42,307 nucleotides of DNA from Verrucomicrobiales bacterium (GCA_947478865.1 CANJXF010000005.1:73846-116152); one strand, 5' to 3'; shown: positions 33,152 through 42,101, counted from the stretch's first letter. Numbers and translations are program-made. The notes: generated by a model not told the origin, from the letters alone.

Positions 33152-35512
33152 ATGAAACAAATTTTAAAGAACCACCGGAACGGAATCATGGCGGCTAAAT
33201 CGAGCGGACGCGTTTTCGCCGGACTGCTTTTTCTCTGGATTTTGATGGATGGATTTGGCGCGCTCGCCGCTAATGGACCGACTTCAGTCACTGTAGGATC
33301 TCAGTCTGTTGCGCTCACCTATGGAACCGGCGGCAGCCCAACCTTCACTATCAACGCATCTGGAAACGGCAATCTTAATGTAAATTGGAGCGTGTTATTC
33401 ACAGGGGGAACTCCGGCTGGGGTTTCGACGTCATTTTCGCCCAATCCCAGCCCCGGCAACGGATCATGGAGCTCGACATTAACGGTGACCACTACGGGTT
33501 CCACTCCGGCTGGAGGATTTTCGTTCACGGTAACAAACAACCAAACTGTAACAACAGGTGCAGGCACGTTGACCGTGGGTCAGAAAACGTTGACGCCAAC
33601 TGTTACGCTCAACAACAAAGTCTATGACGGAACGACTGCTGCCACAACGGTAGCCACCCGGTCTCTAAGCGGGATTATCAACAGCGATGATGTCAACCTC
33701 GGCACCAGTGGCACAGTGGGCGTATTCAGCAGCAAAAATGTCGCGGCTTACACCCCCACCGTCAGCGGCCTCAGCCTGAGCGGAACGACTGCGGGCAACT
33801 ACGTACTTTCGACCACATCGGTCACGCCCAGCGCCAGCATCACGGCTAAGGCGCTGACGGTTTCGGGCAGCACGGCGGCGAGCACGATTTATGACGGTAC
33901 GACGACGGCGAAGCTGGGCGGAACGGCGGCGTTCCAAACGGCGGAAGCGGCGGCGGTCGGGACTGGCGGAGACGGCAAGCCTTACACGGGCAATGGCGAT
34001 GTCATTTCAATTGGCGGAACGGCAGTGGGCACGTTGGCGGCGAAAGATGTGGGGACGCAAGCAGTGACGATCACCGGCGTGACGGCGACGGGCACGGGCA
34101 GTGGCAATTACACGGTGACGCAACAAACGGGATTGACGCAGGCCGTCACGCAAAAGGCGCTGACGGTTTCTGGCATCACAGCGGCAAGCACGATTTATGA
34201 CGGAACGACAACGGCGAAGCTGGGCGGGACGGCGGCGTTCCAGGCGACGGAAGCAGCAGGGGCTGGCACCACCAGCGACGGCAAGCCTTACAATGTGGAC
34301 TCGGTGACAGCAGGCGGGACGGCAGCGGGCACGTTGGCGGCGAAGGATGTGGGGACGCAAGCAGTGACGATCACCGGTGTGACGACAGGCGCGGGAGCGG
34401 GCTTTGGTAATTACACGGTGACGCAGCAAACGGGATTGACGCAGGCCATCACACAAAAAGCGCTGACGGCGGTTGGAACCTTGGTGTTTCCGGCGAGCAA
34501 GGTTTACGACGGCACGACGACCGCGACACCCACGTCGGGTTCGGCGGCGTTGCAGACGGCGGAAACCACGGGCAGCGGCAACACGTCGGATGGCAAGCCC
34601 TACACTGGCAATGGGGACGTGGTGAGTCTGACCGGGACGGCCAGTTACAGTTTCAACACGAAGGATGTCGCCACCGCCACGACTGTGACCGCGAGCGGTT
34701 TGTCGCTGACGGGAACCGGCAATGGAAATTACACGCTCACCGCACCGACCTTCTCGGAAACGATCACGGCACGTCCGATCACCGTGACGGCCGCAAGCAA
34801 CACCAAGCCTTACGACGGAACGACCAGCGCGGCGGCGATCCCGTCCGGCAACGCTTTGCAAAACGGCGATGTTATTACCTCGGGTGAGAGCTACGACAAT
34901 GCAAACGTGGGGGCGGCGCACGTTTTGACCCCGGCGACGGTGGTGATCAAGAACAGCGCGCAGACCGTGGTTGAAACGGCCAACTATACGATTTCCACTG
35001 CCACGGTGAACACCGGAACGATCAATCCACAGTCTTTGACGATTTTGCGCCAGACTGGTTTGAATTCAACGAAAGTGCTTAAAAGTGTTTTGGCCGACTT
35101 GGCCGTAGGAGCGACGATCAGTTCCTTCGCAAGCACAAGCGCAGCCGGTGCAACGATCAGCAATGACGGAACATGGGTGTTCTACGCGCCCACCGAGGCC
35201 ATAAATGCGAATGACACGTTCACTTATACCGCCAGTGGAGCAACCGGCACGGTGAACGTGAATATCGATCCCGGCACCACGGCTCAATCTTTGAACATGC
35301 TTCCCTCCACCGGAACTCCTGGCACTGGTGATTTCACGATTCATTTCGCCGGGATTCTCGGGTTTACCTATACCGTCCAATGGGCTCCCACCGTCACGGG
35401 GACTTGGACTACGCTAGGCACCGCCACCGCTGATTCCACAACCGGTCAGGGCAGTTACATCGACCCAGATGGTCACGGCGGCACTGCATTTTATCGAACC
35501 GTTTATCCGTAA
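33152..35512 (+). CDS. Secreted YDG-repeat surface protein
   Basis: 786 residues. A signal peptide ends near FGALAANG; translation may start at ATG 33152 or at ATG 33188, which has GGA eight bases upstream. Residues about 40-145 look Ig-like. Then five YDG-type repeats each begin with YDGT (KVYDGTTAA, TIYDGTTTA twice, KVYDGTTTA, KPYDGTTSA) and end with a GNYxLT/TVT-like strand. After these come a cadherin-like piece (SNDGTWVFYAPTEAINANDT) and a C-terminal beta domain ending GGTAFYRTVYP. YDG repeats occur in large adhesins. No membrane anchor, LPxTG or PEP-CTERM is seen. Composition is Thr/Gly/Ala rich. The P-domain gene follows after 24 bases. Confidence 0.82.
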   Translation: MKQILKNHRNGIMAAKSSGRVFAGLLFLWILMDGFGALAANGPTSVTVGSQSVALTYGTGGSPTFTINASGNGNLNVNWSVLFTGGTPAGVSTSFSPNPSPGNGSWSSTLTVTTTGSTPAGGFSFTVTNNQTVTTGAGTLTVGQKTLTPTVTLNNKVYDGTTAATTVATRSLSGIINSDDVNLGTSGTVGVFSSKNVAAYTPTVSGLSLSGTTAGNYVLSTTSVTPSASITAKALTVSGSTAASTIYDGTTTAKLGGTAAFQTAEAAAVGTGGDGKPYTGNGDVISIGGTAVGTLAAKDVGTQAVTITGVTATGTGSGNYTVTQQTGLTQAVTQKALTVSGITAASTIYDGTTTAKLGGTAAFQATEAAGAGTTSDGKPYNVDSVTAGGTAAGTLAAKDVGTQAVTITGVTTGAGAGFGNYTVTQQTGLTQAITQKALTAVGTLVFPASKVYDGTTTATPTSGSAALQTAETTGSGNTSDGKPYTGNGDVVSLTGTASYSFNTKDVATATTVTASGLSLTGTGNGNYTLTAPTFSETITARPITVTAASNTKPYDGTTSAAAIPSGNALQNGDVITSGESYDNANVGAAHVLTPATVVIKNSAQTVVETANYTISTATVNTGTINPQSLTILRQTGLNSTKVLKSVLADLAVGATISSFASTSAAGATISNDGTWVFYAPTEAINANDTFTYTASGATGTVNVNIDPGTTAQSLNMLPSTGTPGTGDFTIHFAGILGFTYTVQWAPTVTGTWTTLGTATADSTTGQGSYIDPDGHGGTAFYRTVYP
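33851..34459 (+). repeat. Two tandem DNA repeats of 306 and 303 bases inside the YDG gene
   Basis: Both units begin GCGCTGACGGTTTC (33851 and 34157) and a third, divergent unit begins at 34460. They share long near-identical stretches, for instance GATGTGGGGACGCAAGCAG and GTGACGATCACCGG, and end with GGATTGACGCAGGCC. Each encodes one YDG repeat of about 102 residues. The low nucleotide divergence points to recent duplication and a possible site of repeat-number change. Confidence 0.85.
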
Positions 35513-35536
35513 AGAATCAATTCTGAACACCTATTT

Positions 35537-36214
35537 ATGAAAATTTTAAAGACTCTCTTGGTTCTCGGAGGATTGGCTGTCGGATTGCATCAGGCTGGCG
35601 CCACTTTAATCTCCACTCACACCTCCGTCGGTCAAACCGTCACGGATAACAACGCCAGCGGTATTGTCAGCACTTTTTTCAATTCAAGCACCTCTATTTC
35701 TTCGATCACCAATGTCCGGGTGAACATCACGATGACCGGAGGATTCAATGGCGACCTTTACGCGTATCTGACCCACGAGGGAGCGACGGCTATTCTGCTC
35801 AACCGGATTGGCACCACCGGCAGCGGCACGTTCGGTTCCTCACAAGATGGAATGAACGTTTGGTTTCAGGACGGAGTTGGTGCCGCGAACGTACATACTA
35901 ACGTAGGAAACCTGGGTGTGGGCTCGACCTACGGATCCGATGGACGCTACGCCAGCCCGACAGATTTAACGGCCGTGAACAACGCTTCTGCGACCCGGAC
36001 GTTGAGTGGCTTCAATGGGCAGCAGGCCTTTGGCACCTGGACCCTGTTTGTGGCGGACCTGAGCGGCGGCGCTGTATCGACTTTGAGCAGTTGGGACCTG
36101 GAAGTCAGCGGCGTGCCCGAGCCCGTGAATGTGGCGCTGATGATTCTCTGCGGCTGCTTCATCATTGGCCATTGCATCAAGTGGATGAAGCGTAAACCCA
36201 CGGCTGCGGCTTAG
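35537..36214 (+). CDS. Exported P-domain protein with PEP-CTERM sorting signal
   Basis: 225 residues. Signal peptide MKILKTLLVLGGLAVGLHQAGA. The body is a proprotein-convertase P-domain: VRVNITMTGGFNGDLYAYLT, LNRIGTTGSGTFGSSQ, and the typical closing FNGQQAFGTWTLFVADLSGG and LSSWDLEVSG. The end is VPEP, a hydrophobic helix (VALMILCGCFIIGHCI) and basic KWMKRK, the PEP-CTERM layout recognised by exosortase. Such proteins are transferred to the outer surface with exopolysaccharide. No protease domain accompanies the P-domain. Lies 24 bases after the YDG gene. The exosortase gene is not in this window. Confidence 0.88.
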   Translation: MKILKTLLVLGGLAVGLHQAGATLISTHTSVGQTVTDNNASGIVSTFFNSSTSISSITNVRVNITMTGGFNGDLYAYLTHEGATAILLNRIGTTGSGTFGSSQDGMNVWFQDGVGAANVHTNVGNLGVGSTYGSDGRYASPTDLTAVNNASATRTLSGFNGQQAFGTWTLFVADLSGGAVSTLSSWDLEVSGVPEPVNVALMILCGCFIIGHCIKWMKRKPTAAA

Positions 36215-36403
36215 TCTAAAGTCCGAACCCCCCCCCTCCTCTATCCTTTCCCCGCCCATGCTTCACGGGCGATGAAGTGATTGCGCCAGATCCCGGTTTC
36301 AGTCATGCCCGCAGGAGGAATCTTGTCCCATCGGCCGAAAAGAAAACATTGAGACCCGCGTTTTAATGTTTCAACTGTCGCGTTAACCCGATAAGAGCAC
36401 TTC

Positions 36404-37111
36404 ATGTCTGCTGATATTTCGTTGTTCGATGGGCTGGCGTGGTACGTCGTTTTTTTATTTTCCACGACGGTGCACGAGGCAAGCCATGCGTTGGCCGCGC
36501 TGAAACTGGGCGATGACACGGCGCACCGGGGCGGACAAGTGACGCTCGATCCGGTACCCCACATCAGGCGTGAACCGATCGGCATGGTGGCGGCGCCGTT
36601 GCTTTCCTATTTCCTCGGCGGGTGGATGATCGGCTGGGCCAGTGCGCCTTATGATCCAGTCTGGGCGCATCGTTACCCGAAGAGGGCCGGCCTGATGGCG
36701 CTCGCCGGGCCGGCGTCAAATCTCGCGCTGCTCCTGGTCGCGGCCCTGCTGATCCGGCTGGGCATGGCGGCCGGAATTTTTGTCCCGCCAGAATCGGTCA
36801 ACTTCGACCATGTCACCTCTGCGACCAGCGGCGGCATTCCATACCTGCTGGCGACCTTCGCGAGCATAGCCTTCTCGTTGAACCTGCTGCTGTTCCTGTT
36901 CAATCTGCTGCCGTTTCCGCCGCTGGACGGGAGCAGTCTTCCGTTCCTGTTTCTATCGCACGAAAGAGCCAATTCCTACTGGCAACTGCTCCGCCATCCC
37001 GGGATGAATATGTTTGGGATTTTCATCGCCTGGAAAATTTTTGGCGCGATTTATCCCCCGCTCCATTTATTTGCCATCAACCTGCTTTATCCCGGGATGC
37101 ATTACGGGTGA
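36404..37111 (+). CDS. Site-2 protease family (M50) membrane metalloprotease
   Basis: 235 residues with about five hydrophobic segments. The zinc-binding HExxH is His24-Glu25-x-x-His28 in FSTTVHEASHALAAL, within the first helix. The third ligand region is FNLLPFPPLDGSSL near residue 170, the family's NxxPxPxxDG. Between them, GQVTLDPVPHIRREPIGM and RAGLMALAGPASNLALLL are also typical. No PDZ domain is present, as in short rhomboid-like M50 relatives. It cleaves other proteins inside the membrane; the target is unknown. The 189-base gap before it contains a run of nine C (36228-36236). Confidence 0.88.
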   Translation: MSADISLFDGLAWYVVFLFSTTVHEASHALAALKLGDDTAHRGGQVTLDPVPHIRREPIGMVAAPLLSYFLGGWMIGWASAPYDPVWAHRYPKRAGLMALAGPASNLALLLVAALLIRLGMAAGIFVPPESVNFDHVTSATSGGIPYLLATFASIAFSLNLLLFLFNLLPFPPLDGSSLPFLFLSHERANSYWQLLRHPGMNMFGIFIAWKIFGAIYPPLHLFAINLLYPGMHYG

Positions 37112-37168
37112 AAGGAAGTCTCGCCTCATCGGCTTTGTGAATTGGGCGAAGATGCGGCAGGGTGAAGC

Positions 37169-37852
37169 GTGAGCCGCATTCGGAAATTCTACGAGAACCG
37201 GTTTCGGCGGCTCGCGGTCAAGCTCGGGAAGACGTCGGAAGAAGTGGCGCACGCGAGCCTGGACCGGGCCGCCGCGCTCCGCCAGCGGGAGCATCTTCAT
37301 CCCGACCTGGCGCTGGCATTGGTTCACGCCGATTTGCGCCGGGCCACGGGTGAGACCGCCGGTTTTCCGCAACGATTTCTCTGCGATGGCGGGCTGGGCG
37401 GTCTGGCGCGGTGGCTGCGCGCCGCGGGTTATGAATCGGCTTGGAACCCGGAGCTGGACGATGCTGGGATCATTGCCGAGGCGAAACAGGCGGGCGCGAC
37501 CTTGCTCACGACCGACACGATGATGATGGAGCGCGGCGTCCTGCGCGACGGGTGGCTGCCGGCGATCTGCGTGCCGTCGTCACTGAAGCGCGGCGAGCAA
37601 TTGGCGGTGGTGTTGCGCGAAGCCGGTTTGGAGCTGCGACCACCGCGCTGCATGGCCTGCGGAGGGGAGCTGCGTCCGGTGCCGAGAGAAACGATTGCCT
37701 CGCGCATCCCGCCGCGCACGGCGCTGTGGCTCAAGGACTATTTCGTTTGCGCACAATGCCATCAACTCTTCTGGCACGGAACGCATTGGCGAAAGATTGC
37801 GCGGGAACTGGAACGCTCAAGCCGGGTGGGTTGCCTTGACTTGCCGCCGTGA
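37169..37852 (+). CDS. Mut7-C RNase-like domain protein with zinc ribbon
   Basis: 227 residues from a GTG at 37169 (MSRIRKFYENRF). A helical N-terminus of about 65 residues precedes the Mut7-C (PIN-fold) domain: FLCDGGLGGLARWLRAAGYE with Asp73, DDAGIIAEAKQAGATLLTTD with Asp116, and RGEQLAVVLREAGL. A zinc ribbon follows with Cys161, Cys164, Cys194 and Cys197 (CMACGGEL and CAQCHQLFWHGTHW). Most bacterial relatives carry a ubiquitin-like domain in front; the N-terminus here is helical and different. Predicted RNA nuclease; target unknown. It starts 57 bases after the M50 gene. Confidence 0.82.
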   Translation: MSRIRKFYENRFRRLAVKLGKTSEEVAHASLDRAAALRQREHLHPDLALALVHADLRRATGETAGFPQRFLCDGGLGGLARWLRAAGYESAWNPELDDAGIIAEAKQAGATLLTTDTMMMERGVLRDGWLPAICVPSSLKRGEQLAVVLREAGLELRPPRCMACGGELRPVPRETIASRIPPRTALWLKDYFVCAQCHQLFWHGTHWRKIARELERSSRVGCLDLPP

Positions 37853-37951
37853 ACGGGACGAGGGCGAACGGCTTTTCGTTCCGTGCGCGAACCGCTCCCG
37901 CCGTTCTGGAATTCACTCGAAAAAGATCGGCGCGACCCTATCCTGATTCCG

Positions 37952-39874
37952 ATGTCAAACCCCACCAAGCTTGTCGCGCCTGAGATGGCTCCCGCGGACC
38001 TTCAAGCCAAGCCGCGCAGCGCCTGGGCCTGGGTTCCAAGCCTCTATTTCGCGCAAGGCATTCCCTACATCGCGGTAAACACGATGTCTGTGGTCATGTT
38101 CAAGCGACTCGGCATTTCCAACACCGACATCGCGCTCTACACAAGCCTGCTGAACCTGCCGTGGGTCCTGAAACCGCTCTGGAGTCCGTTCGTCGATATT
38201 TTCAAAACGAAACGGCTCTGGATTGTCGCCACGCAATTCCTGCTCGCGCTCGGGCTGATGGGCGCGGGCGCTTCGATCCAGACGGCCGCGTTCTTTTTCA
38301 TGTCGCTCTCCATTTTCTGGGGCATGGCCTTCATCTCCGCGACGCACGACATCGCCGCCGACGGTTTTTACATGCTGAGCTTGAACAAGCACGACCAGAC
38401 GTGGTGGAACGGGATTCGCAGCACCTTTTATCGCATTGCCATGATCGTCGGGAGCGGGCTGCTCATCGTGCTGGCGGGAGTTTTGGAGAGTAAAAACGGT
38501 TTGCCGCCGCTGGAAATTCCATTGCAGGCGCAGCCGGGACTGGAAAGCGCGTCGCGATTCGATCCCGCTTCCATTCCGGCCGTCGCGCCAGCAGGCGAGC
38601 TGCGGCTGGTGGCCCATCCCGCGACGCTGGCGGTCGGCATCACGGAAAAAACGGCCGATGAAGCCGGGGCGGTCATCGATGCCGCCAGGAAATGGAATCG
38701 AGCCCATGGATTCATCGCGGTGGAAAAACCGATGGTGAAAACGGCCGGGGACAGCTCCTGGTGGACGAAACATATTTCCAAACCGCTGGGCGATTTTTTG
38801 CGGGCGACGTTCCCGAAAGAATTAAAAGCCAGGCCGAACGCGGCCGGCAACGTGGGCCTGATTTATTTCACGCTGTCCAAGGAACCGCCGGCGCAAAAGG
38901 AGATCGTGGTCAATTTTGAGCGGAAGAAAAGCGGGCGGGAATACCTCGGGTTCAGCGCGGGCGATCGCGGATTCAAACTCGTGGAGGGCGAACGGTTTGT
39001 TTTCAATTCCACGAACTGGAACCAGCCGTTCGCGGCGGTGGTGCAGCTGGATCCCAAGTTGAAACAGAGCTCCTCGGTCATCTTCGCTTCGCGCGCGGGG
39101 AACATCGCGCTGGCGTGGTCGATCACGCTTTTTCTGCTGGGCGGATTATTTTTGCTCGCCTGCTTCTACCATCAATTCGCCCTGCCCCGGCCGGCGGCGG
39201 ATGTGCCGGTGGGTTCCGGCAAGAATCTCTGGGGCGATTTCTTTGGGACCTTTGGCGCTTTTTTCAAGAAGCCCGGCATCCTGGTCGCCCTCTCGTTTAT
39301 TTTGTTTTATCGGCTGGCCGAGGCGCAGGCGCTGAAGCTGGTCAGCCCGTTTTTGCTCGATGCGCGCGAAGTCGGCGGACTGGGCCTGAGTACGAGCCAG
39401 TTGGGCCTGGCTTACGGCACCTTCGGAATTCTCGCGCTGACCTTCGGCGGAATTTTCGGCGCCATTCTCGCCTCCAGGTATGGATTGAAAAAAATGTTGC
39501 CGATCATGGTCTGCGCCATTCATTTGCCGAACGCGGCGTTTCTTTACCTCGCATTCGTGCAGCCGGAGAATTTTGCGGTGATCAGCGGCTGCATTGCCAT
39601 TGAGCAATTCGGCTACGGCTTCGGCTTTTCCGCCTACATGCTTTACCTGCTGTATTTTGCAGATGGCCCCAATAAAACGGCGCACTACGCGATCTGCACC
39701 GGATTCATGGCGCTCGGCATCATGCTGCCGGGAATGTGGAGTGGCTGGCTGCAAGACCTGGTCGGTTACAAGAACTTCTTCGCCTGGATCATGCTCTCGA
39801 CGATCCCCGGGTTTCTCGTGGCGTTCCTGATCAAGGTGGACCCGCAGTTCGGAAAAAAAGCGGCCAGGGAATGA
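37952..39874 (+). CDS. MFS (AmpG-like) transporter with large soluble insert
   Basis: 640 residues from ATG 37952 (MSNPTKLVAPEM); a GTG at 37883 would add 23 unlikely residues. The N-terminal membrane half begins WVPSLYFAQGIPYIAVNTMS and has the AmpG-like loop LPWVLKPLWSPFVDIFKTKR, then ATHDIAADGFYML. After the helix ending LLIVLAGVLE there is a soluble region of about 200 residues (about 180-382, no hydrophobic segment) before membrane helices resume at IALAWSITLFLLGGLFLLAC. The C-terminal half includes ISGCIAIEQFGYGFGFSAYM and ICTGFMALGIMLPG. AmpG imports muropeptides; this substrate is not known. nagZ and dacB elsewhere in the window make a wall-recycling role attractive but unproven. Confidence 0.85.
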   Translation: MSNPTKLVAPEMAPADLQAKPRSAWAWVPSLYFAQGIPYIAVNTMSVVMFKRLGISNTDIALYTSLLNLPWVLKPLWSPFVDIFKTKRLWIVATQFLLALGLMGAGASIQTAAFFFMSLSIFWGMAFISATHDIAADGFYMLSLNKHDQTWWNGIRSTFYRIAMIVGSGLLIVLAGVLESKNGLPPLEIPLQAQPGLESASRFDPASIPAVAPAGELRLVAHPATLAVGITEKTADEAGAVIDAARKWNRAHGFIAVEKPMVKTAGDSSWWTKHISKPLGDFLRATFPKELKARPNAAGNVGLIYFTLSKEPPAQKEIVVNFERKKSGREYLGFSAGDRGFKLVEGERFVFNSTNWNQPFAAVVQLDPKLKQSSSVIFASRAGNIALAWSITLFLLGGLFLLACFYHQFALPRPAADVPVGSGKNLWGDFFGTFGAFFKKPGILVALSFILFYRLAEAQALKLVSPFLLDAREVGGLGLSTSQLGLAYGTFGILALTFGGIFGAILASRYGLKKMLPIMVCAIHLPNAAFLYLAFVQPENFAVISGCIAIEQFGYGFGFSAYMLYLLYFADGPNKTAHYAICTGFMALGIMLPGMWSGWLQDLVGYKNFFAWIMLSTIPGFLVAFLIKVDPQFGKKAARE

Positions 39875-39895
39875 CGCGGGCCGAGCGGCCGAAAA

Positions 39896-40429
39896 TTATT
39901 TCCCGGCCACCAGCGTCTCTTTCACGAGCGGATTGACCACGATGCTGTTCACCAGCCATTTGATTTTCTGCCGATAAGAGAATTGATAAGCGGAACGCCA
40001 CTCGCGCCCGAAAGAGTTTGCGACCTTTCGCGCGATGTCGCTGAGCGAGCCGTCGCACGGGACCACGGGATCGGCGTCCGCCCGATTGTTGTAATCGAGG
40101 TAACCTTTGATGGCCGGCACGTAACAAACCACGTGCGTTTCGCCAGCCATTCGCACGGCATAGAGCTCGGTGTCGTAACCGCTTTGTTGCAGGACTCCAG
40201 CGGCGAGCGTGGCAAAGTCGTCGCAATCCCCTGACTGGGTCGCCAGAAACACTTCGGGATCCTGGACCTTTTCGTGATAGGCGAATTTGAAGTTCGCGAA
40301 GCTCTTGAGGAAATGTTCGGGCGTTTCCGCGGAAGCAGCGGACTGCAAAAACAGTCCCGCGCAGAGGGCCGCCATCCCGCAGGCGAGGCGGGCGAATGGG
40401 TTGTCCCGGAAATTAGTTTGTTGTCTCAT
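39896..40429 (-). CDS. Exported transglutaminase-like cysteine peptidase-fold protein
   Basis: 177 residues from ATG 40429; the frame is open another 17 codons upstream, but the later start gives a proper signal peptide (LACGMAALCAGLFLQSAASA). The transglutaminase-like triad is visible: Cys69 in SGDCDDFATLAAGVL, His99 in GETHVVCYV and Asp112 in YLDYNN. The group contains papain-fold proteins that may cleave or link proteins or peptidoglycan. It converges with the MFS gene 21 bases away and is divergent from nth. Confidence 0.8.
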   Translation of the reverse strand: MRQQTNFRDNPFARLACGMAALCAGLFLQSAASAETPEHFLKSFANFKFAYHEKVQDPEVFLATQSGDCDDFATLAAGVLQQSGYDTELYAVRMAGETHVVCYVPAIKGYLDYNNRADADPVVPCDGSLSDIARKVANSFGREWRSAYQFSYRQKIKWLVNSIVVNPLVKETLVAGK

Positions 40430-40689
40430 TGCTCGTGACTTTCGTTGAACCGAACGTTGACCTCCTCCTCCGCGCTGCAAATCCCGTCAGCCTTTGACTG
40501 CGACAGCCCCCATGGTTTTTCCGTCCGGGACATCAGGTTTTTCCTCATGGAACGCGCGAAATATCCGCCGAAAAATTGAGAGCGCAAATTTTATTTTGAG
40601 AAAATATTCAATGGATCTGAAACCCGGAGAATTGCTCTGGAAACCGAAAACTCTTGGCGGAACAAATTGCGGCGTCGCACAATGAGGCG

Positions 40690-41406
40690 ATGAAAGAATC
40701 TCTTTCGGCGAAAGAAGCGCGCGTGACGAAAATCATCGCGCAATTGAAGCGGGCTTACCCGAATGCGCACTGCGAATTGAATCACATCAATCCGCTGGAG
40801 CTCTTGATCGCGACGATTCTTTCCGCCCAATGCACCGACAAGCAGGTCAACATCGTCACCGCGGATTTGTTCCGGAAATATCGAAGCGCGGCCGACTTCG
40901 CCAACGCCGCCTTGCCCCAGCTGGAAGAGGACGTGAGGCGCATTGGCTTCTTTCGCAACAAGGCCAGGAACATCCAGGCCTGCTGCCGGCTGCTCCTGGA
41001 AAAGCACGCGGGCCAGGTTCCGCGAACGATGGAGGAGCTGACCCATTTGCCCGGAGTGGGACGCAAAACCGCGAACGTGGTTCTCGGCAACGCGTTCAAC
41101 ATCAACGTCGGCGTGGTCGTGGACACCCATGTGGCGCGGCTCTCGGAGCGGCTGGATTTTTCGCGGCAAAGTTCGCCGGAAAAAATCGAGGCAGACCTGC
41201 AAAAACTGAATCCGCAAAACGATTGGTGTCTCTTCAGCCATTTATTGATCTGGCATGGACGCCGCCGTTGTTACGCCCGGAATCCCGACTGTTTGAATTG
41301 CGAAATCAGCGGCGATTGCCCGACGGGGCAGAAGAACCTGTCGTCCGAGGTTGAGGGAAAAAGCGTTCGCGCCGGCCGCAAAGCGCGGAAACTCAAAGTT
41401 TCCTGA
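40690..41406 (+). CDS. nth: Endonuclease III
   Basis: 238 residues from ATG 40690 (MKESLSAKEARVTKI); a TTG at 40654 would add 12 residues. All Nth features are present: LLIATILSAQCTDKQVN, the helix-hairpin-helix LPGVGRKTANVVLG with catalytic Lys126, Asp145 in VVVDTHVARL, and the [4Fe-4S] ligands Cys194, Cys201, Cys204, Cys210 with the exact C-x6-C-x2-C-x5-C spacing. It removes oxidised pyrimidines and cuts abasic sites in base-excision repair. A basic tail (GRKARKLKVS) follows the cluster. The lipoate ligase-like gene begins three bases after the stop. Confidence 0.96.
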   Translation: MKESLSAKEARVTKIIAQLKRAYPNAHCELNHINPLELLIATILSAQCTDKQVNIVTADLFRKYRSAADFANAALPQLEEDVRRIGFFRNKARNIQACCRLLLEKHAGQVPRTMEELTHLPGVGRKTANVVLGNAFNINVGVVVDTHVARLSERLDFSRQSSPEKIEADLQKLNPQNDWCLFSHLLIWHGRRRCYARNPDCLNCEISGDCPTGQKNLSSEVEGKSVRAGRKARKLKVS

Positions 41407-41409
41407 CGT

Positions 41410-42096
41410 ATGCCTGAGACGTGGTTTCTTTTGCAGTCCGGCCCGGGTAATCCAGCATGGAACATGGCTCTGGACGAAGCGCTCCTGGAAAACGCGCCGC
41501 AGTTGGCCAGGCCGGTCCTGCGCTTCTACGGCTGGACCGAGCCCGCGGCTTCCTTCGGTTACTCGCAACATTTCGCCGACCTGGAACGAGTAACCCTTTT
41601 GCGTCCGCTGATTCGGCGTCCCACGGGCGGCGGGCTCGTCCCGCACGACGCCGATTGGACTTACAGCCTGGCCGTTCCGCCGAATCATGCGTGGTTCAAA
41701 TTGCGGGCAACGGAAAGCTATCAGCGCGTCCATGAATGGATTCGCGATGCGTTTGCGGCGATCGGCGTGGCCAGCGAACTTTCGCCGTGCTGCAAGAAAG
41801 AGATTCCCGGCCAATGCTTTGTGGGCGCGGAAAAATTCGACCTGCTCTGGCAAGGCCGAAAAATCGCCGGCGCCGCGCAACGCCGGACCAAGGCGGGCTT
41901 GCTGGTGCAAGGCTCGGTGCAACCTCCGCCGATTCGCCTGGCGCGAGCCGACTGGGAACAAGCGATGCGCGCCGTGGCGCAGCAACAATTCGGAGTCGCG
42001 TGGGCGGAAATGACTCCGGGTCAGGATTTGGAATTCGCGGCTTCCGCGTTGGTGGAGAAAAAATATTCGCAGCCCGATTACCACGGGAAACGCTGA
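41410..42096 (+). CDS. Lipoate-protein ligase A family protein
   Basis: 228 residues. The LplA/BPL fold shows in GPGNPAWNMALDEALLE, LRFYGWTEPAASFGYSQHF, the lipoyl-AMP loop RRPTGGGLVPHD (69-80), QCFVGAEKFDLLWQGRKIAGAAQRR with the conserved Lys, and GLLVQGSV. It lacks the separate C-terminal LplA accessory domain, as in LipM/LplJ-N-terminal-like relatives, so it could be an octanoyltransferase (LipM-like) or a ligase. His-Asp in PHDADWTYSLAV agrees with the family. Probably cotranscribed with nth. Confidence 0.85.
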   Translation: MPETWFLLQSGPGNPAWNMALDEALLENAPQLARPVLRFYGWTEPAASFGYSQHFADLERVTLLRPLIRRPTGGGLVPHDADWTYSLAVPPNHAWFKLRATESYQRVHEWIRDAFAAIGVASELSPCCKKEIPGQCFVGAEKFDLLWQGRKIAGAAQRRTKAGLLVQGSVQPPPIRLARADWEQAMRAVAQQQFGVAWAEMTPGQDLEFAASALVEKKYSQPDYHGKR

Positions 42097-42101
42097 CGAT
42101 T

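Noticed and set aside
40494-40685. 63-codon open frame upstream of nth
   Set aside because: No recognisable pattern and no ribosome site; the sequence looks like an intergenic leader between divergent genes.
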